Position numbers and translations under genes: made by a program
Shown here: positions 43,425 through 53,210 of the stretch, piece by piece
How positions within the stretch are numbered: position 1 is the first letter of the stretch
Layout of the letters: each line of letters begins with the position of its first letter
DNA from: Vibrio xiamenensis
Lineage (GTDB): Bacteria; Pseudomonadota; Gammaproteobacteria; Enterobacterales; Vibrionaceae
Length of the DNA: 64,000 nucleotides
NCBI RefSeq assembly: GCF_900100015.1
Contig: NZ_FNDD01000023.1
Location: 26,892-90,891 of the forward strand
Direction of reading: 5' to 3'
The notes under the pieces: model-generated
The model's input: only the letters and a program-made list of their open reading frames with translations
What the model was told of the DNA's origin: nothing
Database searches by the model: none

Positions 43425-43446
43425 AAAGGCTCCGTTCGGAGCCTTT
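43425..43446. terminator. Bidirectional terminator between lnt and the zinc-ribbon gene
   Basis: AAAGGCTCC/GGAGCCTTT stem with a GTTC loop, between convergent genes. Confidence 0.88.
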
Positions 43447-43449
43447 CAT

Positions 43450-43920
43450 TTATGGTTTGAGCGGAAGTCTTGAGAAGTGGTCGTTACCACATTGACTGCA
43501 CGGCACAATTTCGGTGGGATGGTTGTATTCGGTTTTGTGCCCGCACTGCTCACAAACAAGAATACCAAGACCGATGATCTCTCCTGTCTGGTAAAGCCCT
43601 TGATGTTCTAAATCCGATGACAGCTCTAACCACTCGAGTTTGGTTCTGTCAGTGATGTCTAGCAAGCCTTGCCAGATAGAATTGGTCAACGTCAGATAGA
43701 AAGGCCCAGATTTGCTCTGTTCGTAACGCTCGGCAAACTCTCTCAAATCCGACTGAACATAAGCAGAAATCAACGCCAATTCATCTTTGGTCAAATCGTT
43801 GGCCGCTTCCACAACCTTACCCGATTGCTCTACCACATGATTGAGCTCTTGTGGGCTTTTTTTCAACGTTTCCACTACATTTTCTAACATAGCTTCATAA
43901 CCCGTTTTACGATTTGGCAT
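43450..43920 (-). CDS. ybeL: YbeL-like zinc-ribbon protein
   Basis: A 156-residue cytosolic protein resembling Escherichia coli YbeL (DUF1451). The start at 43920 (MPNRKTGYEAMLENV) has a perfect AGGAGGT; the open frame upstream is unrelated. A helical N-terminal part with SDLREFAERYEQS and ITDRTKLEWLELSSDLEHQGLYQTGEI is followed by a C-terminal zinc ribbon with CEQC and CSQC. Its function is unknown. It is convergent with lnt and divergent from leuS; ybeL also lies near leuS in enteric bacteria. Confidence 0.87.
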   Translation of the reverse strand: MPNRKTGYEAMLENVVETLKKSPQELNHVVEQSGKVVEAANDLTKDELALISAYVQSDLREFAERYEQSKSGPFYLTLTNSIWQGLLDITDRTKLEWLELSSDLEHQGLYQTGEIIGLGILVCEQCGHKTEYNHPTEIVPCSQCGNDHFSRLPLKP

Positions 43921-44062
43921 CTTTACCTCCTTTAGCGCAAGCACGAGAGTGCCGAATATCGCTTGAGCTATTGTTGTACTCGGCACCTTTAGGTATTCTA
44001 TGTCGATCTATTAGTATCTGTTCAAACTGAACTCACAAATTCCAAGATAATGGAAATCATCG

Positions 44063-46636
44063 ATGCAAGACCAATATAATCCGCAAGACATTGAACAAAA
44101 AGTTCAAAAGCACTGGGAAAACAACGCCACCTTTGTTGTCCAAGAAGACCCAAACAAAGAAAAATTCTACTGTCTCTCCATGTTCCCATACCCAAGTGGC
44201 CGACTCCACATGGGTCACGTGCGTAACTACACTATCGGTGATGTAGTATCTCGCTTCCAACGCCTGCAAGGCAAAAACGTTATGCAGCCTATCGGTTGGG
44301 ATGCGTTCGGTCTTCCTGCTGAAAACGCAGCGGTCAAAAACAAAACCGCGCCGGCACCTTGGACCTACGAAAACATCGAATACATGAAAAACCAGCTTAA
44401 ATTGCTGGGTTTTGGCTACGATTGGAGCCGCGAATTCGCAACCTGTACTCCTGAATACTACCGCTGGGAACAAGAGTTCTTCACCAAGCTTTATGAAAAA
44501 GGCCTTGTATACAAGCGTACATCCTCTGTGAACTGGTGTCCAAACGACCAAACCGTTCTTGCTAACGAACAGGTTGAAGATGGCTGCTGCTGGCGCTGTG
44601 ATACGCCTGTTGAGCAAAAAGAAATTCCACAGTGGTTTATTAAAATCACCGCGTATGCTCAGGAGCTGCTTGACGATCTCGATAACCTAGATGGTTGGCC
44701 AGAAATGGTTAAAACCATGCAGCGTAACTGGATTGGCCGCTCTGAAGGGGTTGAGCTTAAGTTTGAAGTCAAAGACGGCGGCGAACTTGAAGTCTATACC
44801 ACACGTCCAGATACCCTAATGGGTGTAACGTATGTCGGTATTGCTGCAGGTCACCCTCTAGCGACCAAAGCGGCGCAAAACAACCCTGCTTTAGCTGCCT
44901 TCATCGACGAATGTAAAAACACCAAAGTCGCCGAAGCTGAACTGGCAACGATGGAGAAAAAAGGTATGGATACCGGTCTAACCGCAATTCATCCTTTAAA
45001 TGGCCGCGAAGTTCCAGTTTACGTGGCGAACTTCGTTTTGATGGATTATGGCACTGGCGCGGTAATGGCGGTTCCAGCTCACGACCAACGTGACTTCGAA
45101 TTTGCAACCAAATATGGTCTAGACATCATTCCAGTTATCAAACCTGCAGACGGCAGCGAACTCGATATCAGCGCAGCCGCTTACACCGAAAAAGGCGTGC
45201 TATTTGATTCTGGCGAATTTGATGGTCTGGCTTTTGAAGATGCTTTCAAAGCGATTGCAGCCAAACTTGAAGCCGACGGTAAAGGTAAAACGACCGTCAA
45301 CTTCCGTCTACGTGACTGGGGTGTCTCTCGTCAACGTTACTGGGGTGCACCAATTCCAATGGTGACCACTGAAGATGGCCAAGTACATCCGGTACCTGCC
45401 GTTCAGTTGCCAGTAATTCTGCCAGAAGATGTGGTGATGGATGGTGTAACTAGCCCAATCAAAGCCGACGAAAACTGGGCGAAGACGACCTTCAACGGCG
45501 AACCAGCCCTGCGTGAAACCGATACTTTCGATACCTTTATGGAATCGTCTTGGTACTACGCACGTTACTGTTCACCACAAGCTGACGACATTCTTGATCC
45601 TGAAAAAGCCAACTACTGGCTGCCAGTTGACCAATACATCGGTGGTATTGAGCACGCTTGTATGCACTTGTTGTACTCACGCTTCTTCCACAAATTGTTG
45701 CGTGATGCGGGTTACGTGACTTCAGACGAACCATTCAAACAACTGCTTTGTCAAGGTATGGTACTGGCTGATGCCTTCTACCACACCAACGAAAAAGGCA
45801 CCAAAGAGTGGATTGCTCCGACAGAAGTAAACGTTGAGCGCGATGGTAAAGGTCGCATCAGTTCTGCTGTCGATAGCCAAGGCCGTAGCGTTGAACACTC
45901 AGGCATGATCAAAATGTCTAAGTCAAAAAACAACGGTATCGACCCACAAGAGATGGTAGATAAATACGGCGCCGACACCGTTCGTCTATTTATGATGTTT
46001 GCATCACCAGCAGACATGACCCTTGAGTGGCAAGAGTCTGGCGTTGAAGGCGCAAACCGCTTCCTAAAACGTGTTTGGAAATTGGTCAAAGAGCATACTG
46101 CGCAAGGCGCTGCTGATGCCGTTGACGTTGCAGCGCTTAGTGGCGATCAAAAAGCGCTACGCCGCGATGTGCACAAAACCATCGCTAAAGTGACCGATGA
46201 TATCGCTCGTCGCCAAACCTTCAATACCGCGATCGCTGCGATCATGGAGTTGATGAACAAACTGGCGAAAGCACCACAACAAGATACGCAAGATCGTGCA
46301 ATTCTTGATGAGGCGCTAAAAGCCGTGGTTGCGATGCTGTACCCAATCACTCCGCACATCTGTTTCGAAATGTGGACTGCGCTTGGCGAAGAGAACATCG
46401 ATTCAACCACTTGGCCTACCTATGATGAAAAAGCCTTGGTGGAAGACGAAAAACTTATCGTGGTTCAAGTTAACGGTAAGCTACGTGCCAAGTTGACGGT
46501 TGCAGCCGACGCCAGCAAAGAAGAAGTTGAAAGTCTTGGCTTAAGCGATGAAAACGTCGTTAAGTTCACAGAAGATAAAACCATTCGTAAAGTGATTTAC
46601 GTACCGGGCAAACTTCTAAACATCGTGGCGAACTAA
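44063..46636 (+). CDS. leuS: Leucyl-tRNA synthetase
   Basis: LeuRS charges tRNA-Leu. It has 857 residues. The HIGH motif is RLHMGHVRNYT near 49, with the zinc-1 region CPNDQTVLANEQVEDGCCWRC. The editing domain contains TTRPDTLMGVTY near 250 with the conserved Thr-rich peptide. The KMSKS motif is KMSKSKNNG near 618. It opens the leuS-lptE-holA cluster as in Escherichia coli. Confidence 0.98.
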   Translation: MQDQYNPQDIEQKVQKHWENNATFVVQEDPNKEKFYCLSMFPYPSGRLHMGHVRNYTIGDVVSRFQRLQGKNVMQPIGWDAFGLPAENAAVKNKTAPAPWTYENIEYMKNQLKLLGFGYDWSREFATCTPEYYRWEQEFFTKLYEKGLVYKRTSSVNWCPNDQTVLANEQVEDGCCWRCDTPVEQKEIPQWFIKITAYAQELLDDLDNLDGWPEMVKTMQRNWIGRSEGVELKFEVKDGGELEVYTTRPDTLMGVTYVGIAAGHPLATKAAQNNPALAAFIDECKNTKVAEAELATMEKKGMDTGLTAIHPLNGREVPVYVANFVLMDYGTGAVMAVPAHDQRDFEFATKYGLDIIPVIKPADGSELDISAAAYTEKGVLFDSGEFDGLAFEDAFKAIAAKLEADGKGKTTVNFRLRDWGVSRQRYWGAPIPMVTTEDGQVHPVPAVQLPVILPEDVVMDGVTSPIKADENWAKTTFNGEPALRETDTFDTFMESSWYYARYCSPQADDILDPEKANYWLPVDQYIGGIEHACMHLLYSRFFHKLLRDAGYVTSDEPFKQLLCQGMVLADAFYHTNEKGTKEWIAPTEVNVERDGKGRISSAVDSQGRSVEHSGMIKMSKSKNNGIDPQEMVDKYGADTVRLFMMFASPADMTLEWQESGVEGANRFLKRVWKLVKEHTAQGAADAVDVAALSGDQKALRRDVHKTIAKVTDDIARRQTFNTAIAAIMELMNKLAKAPQQDTQDRAILDEALKAVVAMLYPITPHICFEMWTALGEENIDSTTWPTYDEKALVEDEKLIVVQVNGKLRAKLTVAADASKEEVESLGLSDENVVKFTEDKTIRKVIYVPGKLLNIVAN

Positions 46637-46698
46637 TCACGTAAAATAACGTCTATTACTGTTGTTGCATTTGTCATTAAATCACCAACAGTGACTTA

Positions 46699-46726
46699 CA
46701 GGGTGGCACGTCCGCCCTGTTTATTT
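46699..46726 (+). terminator. Likely terminator after leuS
   Basis: CAGGGTGG and CCGCCCTG arms (one G-T wobble) around CACGT are followed by TTTATTT. Confidence 0.6.
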
Positions 46727-46765
46727 ATCTTAAGTCATTGCCATCCAGTGATTTAAGATAAATAA
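46721..46765. repeat. 17-bp inverted repeat between leuS and lptE
   Basis: Arms TTATTTATCTTAAGTCA and TGATTTAAGATAAATAA pair along 17 bp with a single wobble and an 11-nt loop. It ends 26 bp before the lptE start. Confidence 0.85.
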
Positions 46766-46791
46766 CTCCAAAACAAGAGAGCCCTTAATTC

Positions 46792-47433
46792 ATGCGTCTG
46801 ATTTCTATGCCTTCACTCAAACTTACCTGTGTACTGACATTGACCGCCCTACTCTCTGCCTGCGGCTTTCACCTTCGCGGTGACTATTCAATTCCTGAAG
46901 AGCTGCACTCGATGTCGTTTACCAGTTATGACCAATACAGTACCTTTACACGCATGGTCAAAAGCCAACTACGCATGAATGAAATCAACATCGTCTCGCC
47001 AGCCAAAGATGTACCTAATTTGCACTTGATCAGCGAAAGCGTGGGTGAGCGAACTCTGTCTCTTTATCAAAACACCCGTGCGGCCGAAAAAGAACTGACA
47101 TTGCGCACCAGCTACCGCGTGACGATTCCAAATCTTGGCAGTAAAACGTTATCGACTAGCGTAACTCGTAGTTACCTTGATAACCCGCTGACTGCCCTAG
47201 CGAAATCGGTTGAACGTGACATGATCGAAGATGAGATGCGTCAAGTCGCTTCACAACAAATCATTCGTCAAATGGCGCGCCTGAAAGCGGATATTTCTGC
47301 CAACGAAATTCAAACCGACATTCAAGAAAAGCACATTGAAATCAACGATGAGCAATATAACGTCAAGACCAGTGCTGGCTCTGAAGATCCAGAGCAAGTC
47401 ACCCCGTCTGAGTCAGACAGCACTCAGCAGTAA
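46792..47433 (+). CDS. lptE: LPS-assembly lipoprotein LptE
   Basis: LptE plugs the LptD barrel that inserts lipopolysaccharide into the outer membrane. The 213-residue precursor has a lipoprotein signal with lipobox LLSAC and Gly at +2, followed by the family hallmark GFHLRGDY. The C-terminal 50 residues are acidic and probably unstructured, longer than in enterics. The start is 46792; an in-frame ATG five codons later is possible. holA begins 9 bp after the stop. Confidence 0.95.
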   Translation: MRLISMPSLKLTCVLTLTALLSACGFHLRGDYSIPEELHSMSFTSYDQYSTFTRMVKSQLRMNEINIVSPAKDVPNLHLISESVGERTLSLYQNTRAAEKELTLRTSYRVTIPNLGSKTLSTSVTRSYLDNPLTALAKSVERDMIEDEMRQVASQQIIRQMARLKADISANEIQTDIQEKHIEINDEQYNVKTSAGSEDPEQVTPSESDSTQQ

Positions 47434-47442
47434 GAGGTTTTG

Positions 47443-48462
47443 ATGCGTATTTTTGCCGATCGCTTACCCGAGCAGTTAGCTAAAACGCTGCATCCGGTTT
47501 ATCTGCTATTTGGTAATGAGCCGTTGCTATTGCAAGAGTCCAAGCAAGCGATTCGCCAAGCGGCGGCCTCGCAAGGATTCGATGAACGTCACCGTTTTGC
47601 CGTCGATAACAGCTTTGACTGGAATCCGGTGTTTGACTGCTGCCAAGCACTGAGTCTGTTTTCGGCGCGCCAACTCATCGAACTTGAATTGCCAGAAACC
47701 GTCAATGCCGCCAACGCTAAAGAGTTGGTCGCACTGGCTGACATGCTGCACCCGGATATCATGCTGGTCGTTGTCGGCACCAAACTGACCAAAGCGCAAG
47801 AAAATACCAAATGGTTCAAAGCGCTTAATCAACGTGGATGTCACGTCAACTGCTTGTCACCAGACCAATCACGACTGCCACAGTTTGTTCAGACACGCTG
47901 CCGCCAAATGGGGCTACAAGCGGACAACGAAGCGGTGCAAATGCTGGCTCAATGGCACGAAGGCAACCTGTTGGCTCTAGTGCAAAGTTTAGAAAAGCTG
48001 GCACTACTCTACCCAGATAACCAACTCAATCTGGTGCGTCTGGAAGAATCACTCAGCCGCCACAATCACTTTACGCCCTTTCATTGGTCCGATGCAGTAC
48101 TGGCCGGAAAAGCCAATCGTGCACAGCGTATATTGCGCCAACTTGAAGCTGAAGGTGTCGAAATCACCATTCTGGCGCGCACCATTCAAAAAGAACTGAT
48201 TTTACTCACTCAACTGCAAAGCGCAGCGAAGCACACACCAATGACACAGCTGTTTGAGCGCCATCGTATCTGGCAATCTAAGCGCCCTATCTATTCTGCG
48301 GCGTTACATCGTCTGTCGGTGGTGAAACTGCATCAATGCTTACAAACGTTGGCTCAACTCGAAATTATCAGCAAAACTCAGTACGAGGTCTCTCCATGGC
48401 CACTACTTCATCAGTTGAGTGCCGAGATCTGCATGCCACAAGTGCAATTTACTAAAGCATGA
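47443..48462 (+). CDS. holA: DNA polymerase III delta subunit
   Basis: The delta subunit of the clamp loader opens the beta sliding clamp. The 339-residue protein starts at ATG 47443 with AAGAGG 5 bp upstream. The N-terminal clamp-interacting region is PVYLLFGNEPLLLQESKQAIR, with Leu/Phe-rich SLFSARQLIELELP. The C-terminal collar helices end with SPWPLLHQLSAEI. It is coupled to lptE. Unlike Escherichia coli, nadD does not follow; rsfS comes next. Confidence 0.95.
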   Translation: MRIFADRLPEQLAKTLHPVYLLFGNEPLLLQESKQAIRQAAASQGFDERHRFAVDNSFDWNPVFDCCQALSLFSARQLIELELPETVNAANAKELVALADMLHPDIMLVVVGTKLTKAQENTKWFKALNQRGCHVNCLSPDQSRLPQFVQTRCRQMGLQADNEAVQMLAQWHEGNLLALVQSLEKLALLYPDNQLNLVRLEESLSRHNHFTPFHWSDAVLAGKANRAQRILRQLEAEGVEITILARTIQKELILLTQLQSAAKHTPMTQLFERHRIWQSKRPIYSAALHRLSVVKLHQCLQTLAQLEIISKTQYEVSPWPLLHQLSAEICMPQVQFTKA

Positions 48463-48515
48463 TATACTGCGCCGCCGCAAAAAAGTGGGTAAGTTAAACA
48501 ATTGAGGAATACACA

Positions 48516-48833
48516 TTGCTACGTGAAGAACTGAAAGATTTCCTAGCTGATAAAGCTGATGACATGAAAGCCCAAGACATCGTCACTCTCGACGTGCAAG
48601 GTAAATCGAGTGTGACCGACTACATGATCATCTGCACTGGTACATCAAAACGTCATGTTGCGTCAATTGCTGAACACGTGGCGACTGAAATCAAACACCA
48701 AGGTTTAGAACCGCTTGGCATCGATGGCGAAAAAGAAGGTGAATGGGTGGTACTCGATATGGGTAGCGCCATGCTTCATGTGATGCAAGAAGAGTATCGC
48801 GAGCTGTACCAACTCGAGAAACTGTGGAACTAA
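48516..48833 (+). CDS. rsfS: Ribosomal silencing factor RsfS
   Basis: RsfS binds ribosomal protein L14 and blocks subunit joining in stationary phase. It has 105 residues. The start is TTG 48516, supported by GAGGA 7 bp upstream. Conserved stretches are DIVTLDVQGKSSVTDYMIICTG and LEPLGIDGEKEGEWVVLDMG. rlmH starts 3 bp after the stop. Confidence 0.95.
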   Translation: MLREELKDFLADKADDMKAQDIVTLDVQGKSSVTDYMIICTGTSKRHVASIAEHVATEIKHQGLEPLGIDGEKEGEWVVLDMGSAMLHVMQEEYRELYQLEKLWN

Positions 48834-48836
48834 GTC

Positions 48837-49307
48837 ATGAAGATTCAACTTATCGCTGTGGGAACCAAGATGCCCAAATGGGTGGAAGAAGGGTTTCAGG
48901 AATACCGTCGCCGGTTTCCACACGATATGCCACTGGAACTGGTTGAAATTACCGCCGGGAAACGTGGCAAGAACGCCGATATCGCGCGCATTTTGCAAAA
49001 AGAAGGCGAAGCCATGCTCGCGGCGGTACCAAAGGGCAATCGCATTGTGACTTTGGACATTCCCGGTAAACGCTGGGATACCGAAGACCTTTCTCAGCAG
49101 TTGGAAGCTTGGAAGTTAGATGGTCGTGATGTGTCTATTCTGATTGGCGGTCCGGAAGGACTCGCTCCGGCTTGTAAAGCCGCGGCAGACCAAAGTTGGT
49201 CTTTGTCGCCGTTGACCTTGCCACACCCATTAGTTCGTATCGTGATGGCAGAGAGCCTCTACCGCGCCTGGAGCATCACTGCTAATCACCCTTATCACCG
49301 AGAATAG
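48837..49307 (+). CDS. rlmH: 23S rRNA pseudouridine-1915 N3-methyltransferase
   Basis: A SPOUT-class methyltransferase that modifies pseudouridine 1915 in 70S ribosomes. It has 156 residues with the knot motifs LIGGPEGLAPACKAAA near 100 and the C-terminal SLYRAWSITANHPYHRE. It is tightly packed between rsfS and mrdA, as in enteric bacteria. Confidence 0.97.
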   Translation: MKIQLIAVGTKMPKWVEEGFQEYRRRFPHDMPLELVEITAGKRGKNADIARILQKEGEAMLAAVPKGNRIVTLDIPGKRWDTEDLSQQLEAWKLDGRDVSILIGGPEGLAPACKAAADQSWSLSPLTLPHPLVRIVMAESLYRAWSITANHPYHRE

Positions 49308-49313
49308 CGATTT

Positions 49314-51200
49314 ATGTTACGTCGGCGTAGCCAAATTCGGGATTATCAAGAAGAAGCACGACTGTTTATCCGCCGTGCTATTGTCGCGTTTGTCGGCATC
49401 ATCATGCTCGTAGGGGTACTGATTGCCAACCTCTACAATATTCAAGTTAATCAGTATCAAGATTACAAAACCCGTTCCAACGATAACCGAATTAAAGTGG
49501 TGCCCATAGCCCCTAACCGTGGGTTGATTTACGATCGCAACGGTGTGCTTTTGGCCGAAAATCGCCCTGTTTTTAGCTTAGAAGTAACACCAGAAAAAGT
49601 GCCGAATATGGATGAAACCATTCAACGGCTCAAAGCGATTCTGCCGATAACTCAAGATGATCTTGATGGCTTTGATAAAGAACGCCGTCACAGCCGCCGT
49701 TTTAAAGCAATTCCGTTACTCACTCAGTTGACTAAAGAACAAGTAGCGAAGTTCTCAGTGCGGCAACACGAATTTCCCGGCGTTACAGTCACTGCGGCAC
49801 TTAAACGGTACTATCCGTTTGGTGATGTGCTTACCCACGTTATTGGCTACGTATCTCGAATTAACGATCATGATATCCAACGCTTAACCCGCGAAGGCAA
49901 AGAAGCCAACTATCAGGCCTCACGAGACATAGGCAAACTCGGTATCGAGCGTTACTACGAAGATATTTTGCATGGTATAGCCGGTTATCAAGAAGTCGAA
50001 GTGAACAGTCGTGGCCGTATCATTCGCACGCTCAAATACGTACCACCAAAACCGGGTAAAGACATCGTACTCAACATCGATATTAACCTTCAGCTTTACG
50101 TACACAAACTGCTGGAAGGTCGTCGTGGTAGTGCGGTAGTACTCGATCCAAAAGATAACGGCGTGCTGGCGATGGTTTCAAGCCCAAGTTATGATCCGAA
50201 CGCTTTCGTCCATGGTATCTCCAGCGCCGCATACAATAAATTACTCAACGATCCAGATCGTCCACTGGTTAACCGTGCCACACTGGGTATCTACCCTCCG
50301 GCATCGACCATCAAGCCGTTAATGGCTGTGGCAGCGCTGACTGAAGGGGTGATCACACCAAATACCACGCGTAACGATCCAGGTTATTGGCGAATTCCGA
50401 ACTCCAAAACCAAGCCGTTTCGCGACTGGCTACGCTGGGGGCACGGCAAAGTGAACGTCACCAAAGCAATTGAAGAATCCGTGGATACTTTCTTCTATCA
50501 AGTGGCTTATGACATGGGCATCGACCGCATCTCACGCTGGATGATGATGTTTGGCTTTGGCGACTATACCGGTATTGATATTCTCGAAGAGAGTAAGGCC
50601 AATATGCCAACTCGTGAATGGAAAATGGCACGTCATAGAACCCCTTGGTATCAAGGCGACACTATCCCAGTTGGTATTGGTCAAGGTTATTGGACAGCAA
50701 CGCCAATGCAAATTGCCAAAGCGATGTCAGTATTGATCCATCACGGTGAAGTATTGGCTCCACACTTTTTGCGTTCTACGGTCGAAAATGGTCAAAGCCT
50801 CGATAAGCAAATTCCGGCGGAAATCGTTAGCTACCCACCAATTACCGGCGTTAAGAAGCAGTATTGGGATATCGCTATTCACGGCATGCACCTAGTAAAC
50901 AATGGGCCTCGTGGTACCGCTCGCCGTGCCTTCCACGGCGCCAAATATGACAGTGCAGGTAAATCAGGTACCGCTCAGGTATTTGGTCTTGGCGAAAATG
51001 AAAAATACAATGCCGATGAGCTGGCCGAACATCTTCGCGATCATGCACTCTTCGCCGGTTTTGCACCGGTTAAAGAACCGCAGATCCTAATGACCATCGT
51101 TTTGGAGAATGCCGGTGGTGGCTCAAGCCATGGCGCACCGGTCGCAAGACAAATCTTTGACCACGTTCTTTTAGACGAAAATGGCGAGGTAAAAAAATAA
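49314..51200 (+). CDS. mrdA: Penicillin-binding protein 2
   Basis: The transpeptidase of the rod-shape (elongasome) complex. It has 628 residues with one N-terminal membrane helix (about 21-42), a pedestal domain with PNRGLIYDRNGVLLAENRP, and the transpeptidase domain. The catalytic Ser is in PPASTIKPLM near 330, the second motif is SVDTFFYQVA, and the third is KSGTAQV near 545. The stop overlaps the start of mrdB (TAATG), so the enzyme and its glycosyltransferase partner are translated together. Confidence 0.97.
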   Translation: MLRRRSQIRDYQEEARLFIRRAIVAFVGIIMLVGVLIANLYNIQVNQYQDYKTRSNDNRIKVVPIAPNRGLIYDRNGVLLAENRPVFSLEVTPEKVPNMDETIQRLKAILPITQDDLDGFDKERRHSRRFKAIPLLTQLTKEQVAKFSVRQHEFPGVTVTAALKRYYPFGDVLTHVIGYVSRINDHDIQRLTREGKEANYQASRDIGKLGIERYYEDILHGIAGYQEVEVNSRGRIIRTLKYVPPKPGKDIVLNIDINLQLYVHKLLEGRRGSAVVLDPKDNGVLAMVSSPSYDPNAFVHGISSAAYNKLLNDPDRPLVNRATLGIYPPASTIKPLMAVAALTEGVITPNTTRNDPGYWRIPNSKTKPFRDWLRWGHGKVNVTKAIEESVDTFFYQVAYDMGIDRISRWMMMFGFGDYTGIDILEESKANMPTREWKMARHRTPWYQGDTIPVGIGQGYWTATPMQIAKAMSVLIHHGEVLAPHFLRSTVENGQSLDKQIPAEIVSYPPITGVKKQYWDIAIHGMHLVNNGPRGTARRAFHGAKYDSAGKSGTAQVFGLGENEKYNADELAEHLRDHALFAGFAPVKEPQILMTIVLENAGGGSSHGAPVARQIFDHVLLDENGEVKK

Positions 51201-52321
51201 TGGATTTTGATCCTTCAACTGGCCAGAACCGCTCTATGTTTGAGCGTTTTCATATCGATTTACCACTGCTACTGGGTATTTTGGTGCTGATGGGCTTTGG
51301 TCTAGTGATCATGTATAGCGCCAGTGGACAAAGCTTAGCCATGATGGATCGCCAAGCGATGCGTATGGCGTTGTCTCTCGGCGTGATGTTGCTTCTGGCG
51401 CAGATTCCACCACGAACTTATGAATCCCTAGCGCCATTATTGTTCTTTGTCGGTATTGGGTTACTGCTTGGCGTGCTGCTGTTTGGTGAAGCATCCAAAG
51501 GGGCGCAGCGCTGGCTAAACTTAGGCTTTGTCCGTTTTCAACCTTCAGAACTATTAAAGCTTGCCGTACCTTTGATGGTGGCACGATACATTGGTAAGCG
51601 CCCTCTTCCACCATCGTTTCAAACTCTAGTTATTTCACTGGTGATGGTCTTTGTGCCGACCATATTGATCGCCAAACAACCAGACTTGGGCACCTCAATC
51701 CTTATCGCGGCATCAGGCATTTTTGTTATCTTCCTTGCCGGTATCAGTTGGAAAATCATCATCGCGGCGGGCATTGCGCTGGGCAGTTTTATTCCTGTGC
51801 TGTGGTTTTTCTTGATGCGCGAGTATCAAAAGGTGCGAGTTCGCACGTTATTTAACCCCGAGTCCGATCCGCTTGGCGCTGGCTATCACATTATTCAAAG
51901 TAAAATCGCAATTGGTTCGGGCGGCATGATAGGTAAAGGCTGGCTACACGGTACTCAATCGCAACTGGAATTTTTGCCTGAGCGCCATACGGACTTTATT
52001 TTCGCGGTAATTGCTGAAGAGTGGGGACTACTTGGCATTTTAGCTTTGTTGAGCGCCTACCTGTTTGTGATTGGACGCGGCTTATACCTAGCCAGCAACT
52101 CACAAACCGCATTTGGTCGCATGATGGCCGGCAGTATAGTGTTAAGTTTCTTTGTTTATGTGTTTGTAAATATTGGCATGGTAAGTGGAATTTTACCTGT
52201 TGTTGGCGTTCCACTACCCTTAATCAGTTATGGTGGTACCTCAATGGTCACCCTTTTGGCTGGCTTTGGTATGTTAATGTCGATCCACACACATCGAAAA
52301 GCGTTCTCTAAGGCAACTTAA
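51200..52321 (+). CDS. mrdB: Rod-shape peptidoglycan glycosyltransferase RodA
   Basis: A SEDS-family polytopic protein of 373 residues, with about ten membrane segments, that polymerises lipid II together with PBP2. Conserved motifs include YSASGQS, FQPSELLKLAVPLM, KQPDLGTSILIAASG, the RHTDFIFAVIAEEWG loop with its catalytic Asp, and GVPLPLISYGGTSM. It overlaps mrdA at the start, and rlpA begins 3 bp after its stop. Confidence 0.97.
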   Translation: MDFDPSTGQNRSMFERFHIDLPLLLGILVLMGFGLVIMYSASGQSLAMMDRQAMRMALSLGVMLLLAQIPPRTYESLAPLLFFVGIGLLLGVLLFGEASKGAQRWLNLGFVRFQPSELLKLAVPLMVARYIGKRPLPPSFQTLVISLVMVFVPTILIAKQPDLGTSILIAASGIFVIFLAGISWKIIIAAGIALGSFIPVLWFFLMREYQKVRVRTLFNPESDPLGAGYHIIQSKIAIGSGGMIGKGWLHGTQSQLEFLPERHTDFIFAVIAEEWGLLGILALLSAYLFVIGRGLYLASNSQTAFGRMMAGSIVLSFFVYVFVNIGMVSGILPVVGVPLPLISYGGTSMVTLLAGFGMLMSIHTHRKAFSKAT

Positions 52322-52324
52322 TTC

Positions 52325-53116
52325 ATGATTGTTAAACAATGGCTGGGAAGTGCCGCTGTGGTACTTCTTATCGCAGGGTGTTCTTCCTCTCCTTCTGGGA
52401 GATACGATATCCATGATGATATCGCACCGTCGAAGCCGATTTCGGTTGATCACATCGAAGATGCGATCCCAAAATTCGAACCCTACAGCTTAGGCGGCAA
52501 TAAAAATTACACGTTACGCGGCAATGAATACCAAATTGTCAAACAGACAACCGGTTACAAAGAGCGTGGCCAAGCCTCTTGGTACGGTAAAAAATTCCAT
52601 GGCCATTTGACTTCAAATGGTGAAATTTATGACATGTATTCCATGTCTGCAGCACATAAAACTCTGCCACTTCCGAGTTATGTCAAAGTGACCAATCTCG
52701 ATAACGGCAAAACGGCTATCGTGCGAGTCAATGATCGCGGACCGTTTCATCCAGGTCGAATTATCGACTTAAGCTATGCGGCAGCAAAAAAACTTGGGGT
52801 ATTACAAACCGGCACTGCCAACGTTGAAATTGAGGTCATAAACACCAATAAATCAACGACTAATAAACCAAAAGCTACGGATCACAGCTATGTCATTCAA
52901 GTCGCGTCATCAAAACAATTGCAACAATTGCGAACTTTAGTGGCAAATTTAGGTCAGAACTTATCGGTGAGTAGTTTTGTCAGCTCCGAACAAAATCTCC
53001 ATCGGGGATTTTTGGGGCCATTTAATGACTATGCGACCACCCAAGAAACCTTAGAAAAAGTTAAGCAACTGGGTCATCCCAGTGCCTTCATTAGAAAGCA
53101 ATCAACAGAGCAGTGA
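52325..53116 (+). CDS. rlpA: Septal-ring lipoprotein RlpA
   Basis: A 263-residue outer-membrane lipoprotein with lipobox LIAGC and Ser at +2. A double-psi beta-barrel domain (about 80-170) carries GQASWYGKKFHGHLTSNGE, the catalytic His of AAHKTLPLPS and VRVNDRGPFHPGRIIDLS. This suggests lytic transglycosylase activity on glycans lacking stem peptides, as shown in Pseudomonas aeruginosa. A C-terminal SPOR domain (about 187-262) targets it to the division site. It is the last gene of the rsfS-to-rlpA cluster. Confidence 0.96.
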   Translation: MIVKQWLGSAAVVLLIAGCSSSPSGRYDIHDDIAPSKPISVDHIEDAIPKFEPYSLGGNKNYTLRGNEYQIVKQTTGYKERGQASWYGKKFHGHLTSNGEIYDMYSMSAAHKTLPLPSYVKVTNLDNGKTAIVRVNDRGPFHPGRIIDLSYAAAKKLGVLQTGTANVEIEVINTNKSTTNKPKATDHSYVIQVASSKQLQQLRTLVANLGQNLSVSSFVSSEQNLHRGFLGPFNDYATTQETLEKVKQLGHPSAFIRKQSTEQ

Positions 53117-53210
53117 ACCTTTAAAAAGCCGCCGAAGCTCAATGGCTGGGGTGGTTTGAGACTTGGTTTCTGTTAAGATATAACCAGTTTAAACAAAAAA
53201 TATAATCATC

